Notes: generated from the letters alone by a model not told the origin. Shown: positions 1 through 8,062, numbered from the stretch's first letter. The stretch: DNA of 64,000 nucleotides from Caulobacter sp. NIBR1757 (GCF_027912495.1 NZ_CP115463.1:2317501-2381500), one strand, 5' to 3'. Numbers and translations: made by a program.

Positions 1-98
1 TCTACGGCCCGCCCGAGCATCGCGACGGCCTGGTGCACGAAACCTATGCCGACGCCGCCCGCGCGCCCGAACCCTTCGACGGGCGACGGTCGGAGTAA
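1..98 (+). CDS. C-terminal end of an unidentified protein (partial)
   Basis: An open frame enters from the left edge of the window and stops at TAA 96-98. Only about 31 residues are visible; they are rich in Pro, Asp, Glu and Arg (beginning YGPPEHRDG) and contain no motif I can assign. The next gene on the same strand starts 99 bases later with its own ribosome binding site, so this is the tail of a separate gene. Confidence 0.5.
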   Translation, partial: YGPPEHRDGLVHETYADAARAPEPFDGRRSE

Positions 99-197
99 GG
101 CAGGCGAGATCGGCGGGGAGTTGACCGACGTCAAGGCGGAGGGGGCGAAATCTGCCCAATCTGTGGTGTTCGCACCCAGCAACAAGGAGTTCTCCGG

Positions 198-518
198 ATG
201 AGCAAGTCAGTCACCAAGCAGATCGCCAACGAGGTGGACGACGTCTTTGACGACGTGGTCCACAATCTGAAGAAGCTCGCCAAGCACCTGGGGGAGGACA
301 CCACCGATGCCCTGTCCCGAACGGCGACCAGTGTGGCCCACTCCGCGATCGAGCTGATCGAGGACGCCAAAGCCCAAACGAAGGTGATCGCGGAGACCGC
401 CGGCAAGGAGGCCCGTGAGCATCCGGCCGCCACCGCCGCCGCGACCGCCGCCATGGTGGCCGCCGCCGTCGGGCTCATCGGCCTGGCTGTCGCCCATCGC
501 CGCAAACCGGCCGCCTGA
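198..518 (+). CDS. DUF883-like (ElaB/YqjD-type) membrane-anchored protein
   Basis: A 106-residue protein with a long charged amphipathic helical region (about residues 1-75) followed by one C-terminal hydrophobic segment rich in Ala, Val and Gly (about 78-100) and a basic tail (HRRKPAA). This is the architecture of the ElaB/YqjD/DUF883 group, some members of which are inner-membrane proteins that bind ribosomes in stationary phase. A good Shine-Dalgarno (AAGGAG, 184-189) sits 8 bases before the ATG. The gene stands alone and ends in a strong hairpin terminator. The family call rests on architecture and composition; ribosome binding is inferred from the family only. Confidence 0.7.
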   Translation: MSKSVTKQIANEVDDVFDDVVHNLKKLAKHLGEDTTDALSRTATSVAHSAIELIEDAKAQTKVIAETAGKEAREHPAATAAATAAMVAAAVGLIGLAVAHRRKPAA

Positions 519-541
519 CCAATAACCATCGGTCAGAGCAA

Positions 542-576
542 CCGCCCCGAGGCGTTGTGCCTCGGGGCGGGCTTTG
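542..576 (+). terminator. Rho-independent terminator
   Basis: A perfect 12-bp GC-rich stem (542-553 with 559-570), loop GTTGT, then GCTTTG. It lies just after the DUF883-like gene and faces the converging kinase gene ending at 607, so it may serve both strands. Confidence 0.85.
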
Positions 577-606
577 TTCGCCGCCCCTTGGGCCAGCCGT
601 TCTGGG

Positions 607-1611
607 CTAAAGGTGCCCGGGCGATGTCGGCTGCAGAAGCTCGAGCCCCAGGGCACGGTAGTGGGCCGCCGGGACCAGATCCCCCGCCTCGACCGCGACG
701 GCCATGCGAACGGCCGCCCGAAGCGCCATGAACAGCGGCAGCAGGGCGAGGGCCTCTTCTGGCTGGGCGAGGCTCTCCCAGTACTGGGTCATGGCGACGT
801 GGGCGAGTTCGTCCAGGCCCCGCGCCCGCAGGTCCATGAGCAGGAAGGCCAGGTCGTAGAGCACGTCGGCCGTCGCCAGGGCCGGATCAAATTCCAGGGC
901 GTCGAACGGCGTAACCCGGCCCTCGAACACACAGATGTTGCGCAGATGAAGATCGCCGTGCCCGCGGCGGACCCAACCGGCCTTGCGGCGCGCTTCGATC
1001 ATCGGGGCATGCCGCGCGACCTCGTGCTCCAGCGCGCCGAACAGCACCTCGGATCCTGGCCGCAGATCCAGCGCCGCAGCCCCTTCCGCTTCTGTCCGAC
1101 GCAGTCCGTCGATGATCCGGCGATAGTCGACCGCATGACCCGCCTCGAACTGCGGGGGCTGGCGGGCGTGAAAGGCGGCGATGGCCTTGACGGTGTCGCG
1201 GACCAGCTCGGCCGTGAGCCGGCCGGCCTCAGCCATGTCATCGAGCAGGGCGCCATCGGGAAACCGGCGCATGACCACAACCCAATCCACCGGCCGGCCC
1301 GCGCCGCCGATATGGAAGGCGCCGGCCGTGTCCCGGACCACCGGCGCCACGGTCTCGTAGAGGTCCGGAGCCAGGGCTCGATTGACCGCGAGCTCAGCCT
1401 CGCAGGCCTCCCGCCGGGCTTCCAGCGTCGACATGTCCCAGAAGGGGTGCCGGAGGCTTCGCTTCAGCTTGTAGACGCGATCAGGGCCCAGAAAGACGTA
1501 CGACATATGGGTTTCCAGGCGCCGCAAGGGGCGGCTGTCTCCTGTCGCAAGTCCAGTCTCCAGCGCCGCGACGAGGGCCTTCTGATCATCCTTCGAGCGT
1601 AATCCGTCCAT
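607..1611 (-). CDS. Aminoglycoside phosphotransferase-fold kinase (COG2187-like)
   Basis: A 334-residue protein. The Brenner-type catalytic loop HGDLHLRN and a following acidic segment (FDALEFD) mark the phosphotransferase (APH/choline kinase) fold; the early segment YVFLGPDRVYKLKR is typical of the COG2187 group, often annotated as the N-terminal half of an APH/ATP-binding bifunctional protein. Here only the APH half is present, with no P-loop domain. The open frame extends upstream to 1788, but the extra residues are arginine-rich and look non-coding; ATG 1611 follows GAGAGGGG and is preferred. Substrate unknown. Antibiotic resistance should not be assumed. Confidence 0.8.
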   Translation of the reverse strand: MDGLRSKDDQKALVAALETGLATGDSRPLRRLETHMSYVFLGPDRVYKLKRSLRHPFWDMSTLEARREACEAELAVNRALAPDLYETVAPVVRDTAGAFHIGGAGRPVDWVVVMRRFPDGALLDDMAEAGRLTAELVRDTVKAIAAFHARQPPQFEAGHAVDYRRIIDGLRRTEAEGAAALDLRPGSEVLFGALEHEVARHAPMIEARRKAGWVRRGHGDLHLRNICVFEGRVTPFDALEFDPALATADVLYDLAFLLMDLRARGLDELAHVAMTQYWESLAQPEEALALLPLFMALRAAVRMAVAVEAGDLVPAAHYRALGLELLQPTSPGHL

Positions 1612-1773
1612 CACCCCTCTCCGGGTCGGCGGCGGAGCGCGGCCCACGCTCACGGCCACACTATCCTCAAAGTATCCGCCCTGTCGCGAGGCAAGACCTT
1701 GACCCCGATCAACAGCGCGGCGGAGGTTGGCTGGCCACGTCCGACGAGATGCGCACTTCCCTTTCGCTGTAGC

Positions 1774-1794
1774 CCTCCAACCCCACATTGGAGG
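1774..1794. repeat. Inverted repeat CCTCCAA-N7-TTGGAGG
   Basis: A 7-bp perfect inverted repeat in the 248-bp gap between the divergent kinase and AraC genes. It contains the TCCAA/TTGGA half-sites that recur at 1854-1864 and 2822-2834, so it may be part of a regulator operator. Confidence 0.4.
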
Positions 1795-1853
1795 AGATGG
1801 ACAAACGAAGTAAGACGAAGTAGAAATATTTCGCTTGTATTAATTACGGTCCG

Positions 1854-1864
1854 TCCAAATTGGA
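1854..1864. promoter_or_regulatory. Palindrome TCCAAATTGGA over the AraC-gene start
   Basis: A perfect 11-bp palindrome that includes the TTG start codon (1860-1862) of the AraC regulator gene. It lies in an AT-rich patch (about 1800-1865) that is unusual for this GC-rich DNA and is probably the promoter region. Autoregulation is an inference. Confidence 0.35.
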
Positions 1865-2774
1865 TCCTCTAAGCGACGTCATAGCCCTGCTGCGGCCGAA
1901 CACGGCCATCTCCAAGCCAATCACCGGGCGGGGGCGCTGGGGCGTTCGCTACGCGGCACATGATGCCCCCGGCTTCACGATCGTTCTGAAAGGCGCCTGC
2001 TGGATCGCGTTTGAAGGAGAGGAGCCCTGGAAGCTGGACGAGGGCGCCTTTCTTCTCCTGCCCTCCACCCCGGCTTTCACCCTCAGCAGTCATCCGGCCA
2101 TAGCCTGCGAGCTGCGCGATCCGATGGATTTGCCGGTCCGCCATGGCGAGCAGGGTGGCGAAGCGGAGTTCGAAGCGCTGGGCGGCACATTCCGCGTTGA
2201 GGCGGTCAATGCGCTGCTTTTGCTCGCCCTGCTGCCACGCATCATCCATATCCCGCACTCGGCGGGACGATCGGCGCGGCTTGGCCGGATGATCGACCTC
2301 ATCATGGACGAATGCAGCGGCGACGAGCCGGGCAAGGATATGATCCTCCAGCGCATGCTCGAGGTGCTGCTTGTGGAGGCTCTGCGCTGGCGCGGCGTCA
2401 CGCCCGATGATGACCGCGCTGGCCTTCTCAACGGCATGCGCGATCCGGCCTTGTCGCGCGTACTCACGGCCATGCACGCCGATGTGCGCGCCGACTGGAC
2501 GGTGGCCAGCCTCGCTCGGATCGCCGGGCAGTCTCGTTCCACCTTCGCCGCGCGCTTCGGTGCGCTTCTCGGGTGCGGACCGATCGAATATCTCAGCCGA
2601 TGGCGGATGGCGCTGGCAAAAGACGCATTGCTGCGCGGCGCGAAGTCACTTGACCGGATTGCTGACGAGATCGGGTACGAATCCGCGAGCGCCTTCAGCA
2701 CGGCTTTCCGCAAGCGGCTCGGCTGTCCACCCGGGAAGTTTGCCCGGACCAGCGGCGTCGCTGCCCTCGCATAG
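1860..2774 (+). CDS. AraC family transcriptional regulator (cupin_6 type)
   Basis: A 304-residue regulator. The N-terminus (DPLSDVIALLRP) is the hallmark of the AraC subfamily with an N-terminal cupin_6 sensory domain (about residues 1-180); two helix-turn-helix motifs of the AraC DNA-binding domain lie at about 205-300, including the conserved IADEIGYESASAFSTAFRK segment. The start is TTG because no ATG is near and the family start aligns there. It is followed 141 bases later by a short-chain dehydrogenase on the same strand, a common pairing in which the regulator controls the enzyme gene. The inducer cannot be read from sequence. Confidence 0.9.
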   Translation: MDPLSDVIALLRPNTAISKPITGRGRWGVRYAAHDAPGFTIVLKGACWIAFEGEEPWKLDEGAFLLLPSTPAFTLSSHPAIACELRDPMDLPVRHGEQGGEAEFEALGGTFRVEAVNALLLLALLPRIIHIPHSAGRSARLGRMIDLIMDECSGDEPGKDMILQRMLEVLLVEALRWRGVTPDDDRAGLLNGMRDPALSRVLTAMHADVRADWTVASLARIAGQSRSTFAARFGALLGCGPIEYLSRWRMALAKDALLRGAKSLDRIADEIGYESASAFSTAFRKRLGCPPGKFARTSGVAALA

Positions 2775-2819
2775 GACCGGCAAGACGGAGCTGGCGACCC
2801 TATCGATCATTGCGCCTCG

Positions 2820-2834
2820 GATTGGACGATTGGA
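2820..2834. promoter_or_regulatory. Direct repeat GATTGGA upstream of the SDR gene
   Basis: Two GATTGGA copies spaced 8 bases apart (2820-2826 and 2828-2834) lie in the AT-rich gap before the dehydrogenase gene. Their TTGGA core matches the half-sites upstream of the neighbouring AraC gene. AraC proteins usually bind direct repeats, so this is a candidate operator. Confidence 0.35.
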
Positions 2835-2915
2835 AAACAATTGTGGACGTGAAATTATGTCTCGTCCATTTGCATAAAGCTATCAAGGGCCATCCGAAGA
2901 CGAATGGAGGCTCCC

Positions 2916-3665
2916 ATGCAAACGATCCTGATCACCGGCACATCCTCGGGCTACGGCCTGGAGATGGCGCGTCATTTCCTCGACAAAGGCTGGAATGTCA
3001 TCGCGACCATGCGTCGCCCTGACGGCAGGCTTCTGCCAGCTTCGCCCAATCTGCGAGTTCTGTCGCTCGACGTGACCAGCGAAGAGAGCATCGCCGCCGC
3101 GGTCGCCGCGGCTGGGCCAATCGACGTGCTCGTCAACAATGCCGGCATCGGCGTGGTCGGCGCCTTCGAGGCGACGCCGATGGCGCATATCCGCAAGGTA
3201 TTCAATACCAATACCTTCGGCGTCATGGCGATGTGCCAGGCCGTCATCCCGCAGATGCGTGAACGTCGGTCCGGGGTCATCGTCAACGTCACATCGAGCG
3301 TCACACTGGCCGCGATGCCGCTCGCAGCGGCCTATACCGCCAGCAAGCAGGCGATTGAAGGCTTCACTGGCTCGCTCGCCCACGAACTTGCACATTTCGA
3401 TGTCCGCGCCAGACTGGTTGAGCCGGGATACGCTCCGACGACGCGGTTTGCGCACAATACAGATCTGCGCGTCGAGGATCTCATCCCTCCCGCCTATGCC
3501 GGCTTCGCGGCGCCGATTTTCGAAGCCTTCGCCAAACCGGCCCTGACGACGAAGGAAACGGATGTCGCTGAGGCGGTCTGGGACGCCGTCCACGACACGT
3601 CCGGTCGGCTTCAGTTTCCGGGCGGAGCTGATGCTGTAGCTCTCTTTCAAACCCGCCATGACTGA
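2916..3665 (+). CDS. SDR family oxidoreductase
   Basis: A 249-residue classical short-chain dehydrogenase/reductase: the NAD(P)-binding motif TGTSSGYG near residue 9, NNAG at about residue 75, the catalytic Ser region (VNVTSS), and the active-site YTASK (Tyr and Lys). R28-R29 in MRRPDG could favour NADP. I chose ATG 2916 over the upstream in-frame ATG 2904 because GGAGG (2906-2910) sits right before 2916. Located downstream of an AraC regulator that probably controls it. The substrate is unknown. Confidence 0.9.
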   Translation: MQTILITGTSSGYGLEMARHFLDKGWNVIATMRRPDGRLLPASPNLRVLSLDVTSEESIAAAVAAAGPIDVLVNNAGIGVVGAFEATPMAHIRKVFNTNTFGVMAMCQAVIPQMRERRSGVIVNVTSSVTLAAMPLAAAYTASKQAIEGFTGSLAHELAHFDVRARLVEPGYAPTTRFAHNTDLRVEDLIPPAYAGFAAPIFEAFAKPALTTKETDVAEAVWDAVHDTSGRLQFPGGADAVALFQTRHD

Positions 3666-3734
3666 GGTCTGACCCGGCTCGATCTCACAACCTGGAACGA
3701 ACCGGTGACGGCGCGCTGTTCATTTTGGCCCAAG

Positions 3735-3824
3735 TGGCGGACAGGGTGGGATTCGAACCCACGGTGGGCTCGCACCCACGGCGGTTTTCAAGACCGCTGC
3801 CTTAAACCGCTCGGCCACCTGTCC
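3735..3824 (-). tRNA. tRNA-Ser (anticodon TGA)
   Basis: Read on the minus strand it folds as a class II tRNA: acceptor GGACAGG pairing with CCTGTCC, D arm GCCGAGCGG, anticodon loop with TGA flanked by T and A runs, a long variable arm (GTGGGTGCGAGCCCAC), T loop GTTCGAATC, and encoded CCA at 3735-3737. The long variable arm and TGA anticodon give serine (UCA codons). Confidence 0.97.
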
Positions 3825-3943
3825 GTAGGAGCGGGACCGGCGCTATAGCAGGGCGTTTCGCTGCAAAACAGCCATTTGCTCGCCGTTAACCGAAACGAAG
3901 ACCGACCCTGCCATTCTTCGCCCGGAACAAGCGGAGGGGCGCC

Positions 3944-4759
3944 ATGGGGCGCGAGGTCTTGACGCGGGGAGGGGCGATCGCGCTGGCGCTGCTGGCGTCG
4001 GCCAGCCTGGCCGCCTGCGCCACACCACGGCTGTCGCCGCGCATGGCCGACAGCAAGCCGGCGCCCTCCAAACCGGGCGGCCGGGTTCCGGGCACCATGC
4101 GGCCTTACCAGGTGGGCGGCATCTGGTACACGCCGCGCGAACAGCCCGGCTACAACGAGGTCGGGATCGCCAGCTGGTACGGCCAGCAGTTCCATAATCG
4201 CCAGACCGCCAACGGCGAGAACTTCGACATGTGGGTGGTCTCCGCCGCCCACAAGACCCTGCCGCTGCCCTGCATCGTCGAGGTGACGAACCTGGACAAT
4301 GGCAAGAAGATCAAGGTGCGGGTCAACGACCGTGGACCCTTCGTCGGCGGGCGGATCATCGACATGTCGCGGGCCGGCGCTGATGCGCTGGGGTTTGCCG
4401 GCAAGGGCACGGCCAGGGTGCGGGTACGCTATGTCGGCCCGGCGCCGCCGAGGGGCAAGGACCGCACGCTGCAGTATGCCGGGCTCGACAAGGACGAGGC
4501 CCCGCGCGCCCTGGTTCCGCGCAGTGGCGATGACTGGGTGATCCAGGCCGGAGCCTTCGCCGATCGCGACAATGCCGAAAAAGCGGTCAACTCCCTGCGG
4601 GACGTCGGCCGAGCCAGGATCGTGCCGCTGAAGCGCGACGGGCGGACCCTGTACCGCGTGGTCATTGAATCGGGACGCGATGTCCAGGGCGCCGGCCGCC
4701 TGCGTGACCAGGTGGCGCAGCTGGGCTTTCCCGACGCGAAGTTGATCGCCGACCGCTAG
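3944..4759 (+). CDS. rlpA: Septal ring lytic transglycosylase RlpA (SPOR-domain lipoprotein)
   Basis: A 271-residue lipoprotein. The signal peptide ends in a lipobox with Cys25 (SLAAC). The double-psi beta-barrel spans about 72-163 with the expected catalytic residues: Glu92 and Asp95 in GENFD, His103, and Asp129 in NDRGP. A SPOR domain (about 196-268) would target it to denuded glycan at the division septum. It starts a tight same-strand run with tmk, holB, tatD and an MBL protein, 34 bases before tmk. Many alphaproteobacteria carry a D-Ala-D-Ala carboxypeptidase gene between rlpA and tmk; it is absent here. Confidence 0.93.
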   Translation: MGREVLTRGGAIALALLASASLAACATPRLSPRMADSKPAPSKPGGRVPGTMRPYQVGGIWYTPREQPGYNEVGIASWYGQQFHNRQTANGENFDMWVVSAAHKTLPLPCIVEVTNLDNGKKIKVRVNDRGPFVGGRIIDMSRAGADALGFAGKGTARVRVRYVGPAPPRGKDRTLQYAGLDKDEAPRALVPRSGDDWVIQAGAFADRDNAEKAVNSLRDVGRARIVPLKRDGRTLYRVVIESGRDVQGAGRLRDQVAQLGFPDAKLIADR

Positions 4760-4793
4760 ACATGATGGCCGGTTCAGCCGATGGGTTGGGCCC

Positions 4794-5432
4794 ATGTCCA
4801 AGGGATTCTTCATCACCTTCGAGGGCGGCGAGGGCGCCGGCAAATCGACCCAGATCCGGCGTCTGGCCGAGCGTCTGAAGGCCCTGGGCCATCCGGTGGT
4901 GCTGACCCGCGAGCCCGGCGGCTCGCCCGGCGCCGAGGCTATTCGCGACATCGTGCTCAATGGTCCGCCGGAGCGCTGGTCGGCGGTGACCGAGACCCTG
5001 CTGATGTACGCCTCGCGCCGCGACCACATCGAGCGGGTCATCCGACCGGCCCTCGACGCCGGCAAGGTGGTGCTCTGTGACCGCTTCGCCGATTCCACTC
5101 GCGCCTATCAGGGGGCCGGCGGCCAGGTCGACACCCGGCTGATCGACACCCTGGAGGCCACCGTGCTCGAGGGCGTTCACCCCGACCTCACCCTGATCCT
5201 CGACCTGCCCGTCGAGGAGGGCCTGTCCCGCGCCCTGAGTCGCGGCGGCGGCGAGGACCGGTTCGAGGCCAAGGGCGCCGCCTTCCATGAGCGCCTGCGC
5301 CAAGCCTTCCTGGAGATCGCCCGGAACGAACCGGACCGTTGTGTCGTCCTGCGCGCCGATCGCCCGCCTGAGGACGTCGAGGCCGATATCCGCGCCGCCG
5401 TGGAGCCGCGCCTGGAGCGGGTGCATGGCTGA
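4794..5432 (+). CDS. tmk: Thymidylate kinase
   Basis: A 212-residue kinase converting dTMP to dTDP. P-loop GGEGAGKST at residues 10-18, the DRX-type motif TREPGGSPGAEAIR, the DRFADSTRAYQG segment and a Gly/Arg-rich lid region are all present; length is normal. Its last 8 bases overlap the start of holB, so the two are translationally coupled, a conserved tmk-holB arrangement. Confidence 0.97.
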   Translation: MSKGFFITFEGGEGAGKSTQIRRLAERLKALGHPVVLTREPGGSPGAEAIRDIVLNGPPERWSAVTETLLMYASRRDHIERVIRPALDAGKVVLCDRFADSTRAYQGAGGQVDTRLIDTLEATVLEGVHPDLTLILDLPVEEGLSRALSRGGGEDRFEAKGAAFHERLRQAFLEIARNEPDRCVVLRADRPPEDVEADIRAAVEPRLERVHG

Positions 5433-6423
5433 GGGCCTGCGTCACCCGCGCGACACCGAGCGCCTGCTCGGCCACGAGGCCCAGGAGGCGGCCTTCGTCT
5501 CGGCCCTGGACAGCGGTCGCCTGCATCATGCCTGGTTGCTGACCGGACCGGAGGGGGTCGGCAAGGCCACCTTCGCCTACATGGCCGCCCGACGGCTGCT
5601 CGGCGCGCCGCATGACGGGGCAGGGGGGCCGCTGTCTTCCAGCCAGCAGAGCATTCCCGCCCGGCTGATGGCGGCCAGGAGCCACCCCGACTTCATGGTG
5701 CTGGAGCGGATGGGCGAGGACGGCAAGCCGCGCAAGGTCATCCCGGTCGATGAGGCCCGCCAGTTGCCGGAGTTCTTCTCCAAGTCGCCGGCCCAGGCCC
5801 CCTACCGCGTCGCCATCATCGACGCCGCCGACGACCTCAACGTCAACGCCGCCAACGCCATTCTCAAGACCCTGGAGGAGCCGCCGCCGCGCGGCGTGCT
5901 GTTCCTGGTCAGCCACGCGCCGGGTCGGCTGCTGCCGACGATCCGCTCCCGCTGCCGCACCCTGGCGTTCCGCACGCCCGACACCGACACGGCCGAGCGC
6001 ATCGTCCGCGAGCATTCCGACCTCGACGGCTACGACACCGCCCGCCTGGTCAAGATGGCCGGGGGCTCGCCGGGCCTGGCGTTGAAGATGGCCGGCCTTG
6101 GGGTCCTGAAGATGGACGACACTGCCCATGAACTGCTCAACCACCTGAAGCACCCCGATCCGGCCCCGCTGCTGGCCATGGCCGACAGCTTCCGCGGAGC
6201 CGAAGGGGCCGAGCGCTTCCAGATGCTGTTCGAGCGTCTCAGCGACCGGGTCCGGGTCATGGCTGTCGAGCAGGCGATGAGCGGGCAGGGCGAGGATCTC
6301 GACCGCTGGGCCGACGTCTGGGACGTGCTGGAGCGGTTGCCTCGCGAGGCCGAAGCCCTCAACCTCGACCGAGCCGACAGTTTCTGGACGGCCGTCCGCG
6401 CCTTGCGAGCCGCCGCCGCCTGA
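5425..6423 (+). CDS. holB: DNA polymerase III subunit delta'
   Basis: A 332-residue clamp-loader subunit. The N-terminal AAA+ module has the motif GPEGVGKATF (residues 41-50), followed by the NVNAANAILKTLEEPP and VSHAPGRLLPTIRSRC segments typical of delta' and DnaX-like proteins. The open frame runs further upstream into tmk, but ATG 5425 matches the family start and overlaps tmk by 8 bases. Its stop overlaps the tatD start (TGATG). Works with DnaX and HolA to load the sliding clamp. Confidence 0.95.
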   Translation: MAEGLRHPRDTERLLGHEAQEAAFVSALDSGRLHHAWLLTGPEGVGKATFAYMAARRLLGAPHDGAGGPLSSSQQSIPARLMAARSHPDFMVLERMGEDGKPRKVIPVDEARQLPEFFSKSPAQAPYRVAIIDAADDLNVNAANAILKTLEEPPPRGVLFLVSHAPGRLLPTIRSRCRTLAFRTPDTDTAERIVREHSDLDGYDTARLVKMAGGSPGLALKMAGLGVLKMDDTAHELLNHLKHPDPAPLLAMADSFRGAEGAERFQMLFERLSDRVRVMAVEQAMSGQGEDLDRWADVWDVLERLPREAEALNLDRADSFWTAVRALRAAAA

Positions 6424-7208
6424 TGCTCATCGACAGCCACGTCAACCTGCACGCCCCCCAGTTCGCCGACGACCAGGCCGAGGTGATCGACCGCGCCCGC
6501 GCCGCCGGCGTCGGGCTGATGGTCACCATCTGCGACAAGGTCAGCAGCTTCGAGGCCGTGCACGCCATCGCCATGGCCCACGACGACATCTGGGCGACGG
6601 TCGGAACTCATCCGCACGAAGCCAAGGAAAATCCGTCGCTTGAGGCCGATGACCTGATCAGTCTGGCGCAGCGGCCGAAGGTCATCGGCATCGGCGAATG
6701 CGGCCTCGACTTCCACTACGATCTGAGCCCCCGGGACATCCAGGCCGCCGTCTTCCGCCAGCACGTCATCGCCGCCCGCGAGACCGGCCTGCCGCTGGTC
6801 GTCCACACCCGCGAGGCCGACCAGGCCATGGGCGACATCCTCGAAGAGGAACACGCCGCCGGCCCGTTCAAGCTCTTGATGCACTGCTACACCAGCGGCC
6901 CGGAATTGGCCCGCCGGGCGGCGGCGCTGGGCGCCTGGTTCTCGGTCAGCGGCATCGCCACCTTCAAGGCGGCGCAGGACGTCCGCGACACCATCGCCGA
7001 CATCATGCCGGCCGACCGCATCATCCTCGAGACCGACTGTCCCTATCTGGCCCCCGTGCCGATGCGCGGGCGACGCAACGAACCGGCCTATCTGCCTCAT
7101 ATCCTTGAGAAACTGGCGGAAGTCCGAGGCTGGACCCGCGACGAGGCTGAGCAGCGCACAGAGGACGCCTTCTTCGCCCTGTTCGACCGGATACCCCGTC
7201 CAGAATGA
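6423..7208 (+). CDS. TatD family metal-dependent hydrolase (altered HxH motif)
   Basis: A 261-residue TatD-family TIM-barrel nuclease. Metal-site residues identifiable: His6, Glu92 (GIGECGLDFH), His128 (VVHTRE), His154 (MHCYTSG) and Asp205 (ETDCPYLAP). The normal N-terminal HxH (DSHCHL) reads DSHVNL, so the second ligand is Asn8 instead of His. Everything else looks intact and the length is normal. It shares one base with holB (TGATG) and 4 bases with the next gene. Family members are 3'-5' DNA/RNA exonucleases or deoxyribonucleases; whether the Asn8 variant keeps two metals is open. Confidence 0.9.
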   Translation: MLIDSHVNLHAPQFADDQAEVIDRARAAGVGLMVTICDKVSSFEAVHAIAMAHDDIWATVGTHPHEAKENPSLEADDLISLAQRPKVIGIGECGLDFHYDLSPRDIQAAVFRQHVIAARETGLPLVVHTREADQAMGDILEEEHAAGPFKLLMHCYTSGPELARRAAALGAWFSVSGIATFKAAQDVRDTIADIMPADRIILETDCPYLAPVPMRGRRNEPAYLPHILEKLAEVRGWTRDEAEQRTEDAFFALFDRIPRPE

Positions 7209-8002
7209 CCCTGCGCGTCACCATCCTTGGCTGCGGCAGTTCCGGCGGCGTGCCGAGGGCCGACGGCAACTGGGGCGTCTGCGATCCCGCCGAGCCGAAG
7301 AATCGCCGCCGCCGCTGCTCCCTGCTCGTGGAACGGCTGGGGCAGGGGGCTGCGACCACCGTCGTCGTGGACACCTCCCCTGATTTTCGGGAACAGGCGA
7401 TTTCCGCGCGTATACAACGTCTTGATGGCATTCTCTTCACGCACGATCACGCCGACCAGACCCACGGCCTCGACGACATTCGCGCCTTCGCCCTCAACCA
7501 GCGCGCCCGCATTCCGACCTGGATGGATGACGCCACCTGGCGGCGGCTGGAACACCGCTTCGGCTACATCTTCCACAGCACGGGCGGCTATCCCGCCATC
7601 GGCGAGCTCAGGTCCATGCCGGGCCTGGGTGTCCGCTTCGAGGTCGAGGGACCGGCTGGCCCGATCCCGGTCGTCGCCTTTGACCAGGAACACGGCGAGA
7701 TCCGCTCCCTGGGTTTCCGTTTCGGATCAATCGCTTATTCGCCCGATGTCAACGGCCTGCCCGAGGAAGCCTTCGCGGCGTTGGTCGGCATCGACACCTG
7801 GATCGTCGACGCCTTGCGCTACACATGGCATCCGACCCACGCCAACCTCGAACAGACGCTGGCCTGGATAGACCGGGTCAAACCGCGCCGCGCCATCTTG
7901 ACCAACATGCATATCGACCTGGATTTCAACCGCTTGGCGGCCGAACTTCCGGCCGGGGTCGAGCCGGCTTACGACGGGCTCAGCCTCGAAGTCCCCGCCT
8001 GA
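7205..8002 (+). CDS. PhnP-like MBL-fold metallo-hydrolase
   Basis: A 265-residue metallo-beta-lactamase-fold protein of the PhnP/RNase Z-like group: N-terminus TILGCGSSGGVPRADG, the metal motif THDHADQTHGLDD (His80, His82, Asp84) and later His residues in FDQEHGEI and TWHPTH. The canonical HxHxDH ends in Gln85 rather than His. The start overlaps tatD by 4 bases (ATGA). PhnP relatives act on cyclic phosphodiesters; there are no phn genes nearby, so the substrate is unassigned. Last gene of the rlpA-tmk-holB-tatD run. Confidence 0.88.
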   Translation: MTLRVTILGCGSSGGVPRADGNWGVCDPAEPKNRRRRCSLLVERLGQGAATTVVVDTSPDFREQAISARIQRLDGILFTHDHADQTHGLDDIRAFALNQRARIPTWMDDATWRRLEHRFGYIFHSTGGYPAIGELRSMPGLGVRFEVEGPAGPIPVVAFDQEHGEIRSLGFRFGSIAYSPDVNGLPEEAFAALVGIDTWIVDALRYTWHPTHANLEQTLAWIDRVKPRRAILTNMHIDLDFNRLAAELPAGVEPAYDGLSLEVPA

Positions 8003-8013
8003 CGGCGCTCATA

Positions 8014-8041
8014 ATTTCTGATAATATATCTTAGGCGCAAT
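8014..8041. other. Candidate dif-like XerC/XerD recombination site
   Basis: A 28-bp AT-rich block in an intergenic gap. On the minus strand it reads ATTGCGCCTAA, GATATA, TTATCAGAAAT, that is two 11-bp arms around a 6-bp centre. Against the proteobacterial dif pattern as I remember it (arms NNTGCGCATAA and TTATGTTAAAT), the XerC-like arm differs at one position and the XerD-like arm at three. The divergent XerD arm keeps this tentative. Confidence 0.35.
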
Positions 8042-8062
8042 GCGGAATGAAATGCGGAATGA
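8039..8062. repeat. Tandem 12-bp repeat (AATGCGGAATGA x2)
   Basis: Two perfect head-to-tail copies, 8039-8050 and 8051-8062, overlapping the right edge of the dif-like block by 3 bases and followed by an inverted repeat GATCAGC-N21-GCTGATC (8061-8095). The rest of the 240-bp gap up to the TetR gene holds one weak hairpin (8123-8137, TGAGGCC/GGCCTCA) that could end the upstream operon. Confidence 0.6.

Noticed and set aside
607..1611. Antibiotic resistance call for the APH-fold kinase
   Set aside because: The COG2187-type group is broadly distributed and not specific for aminoglycosides; only the fold is supported.
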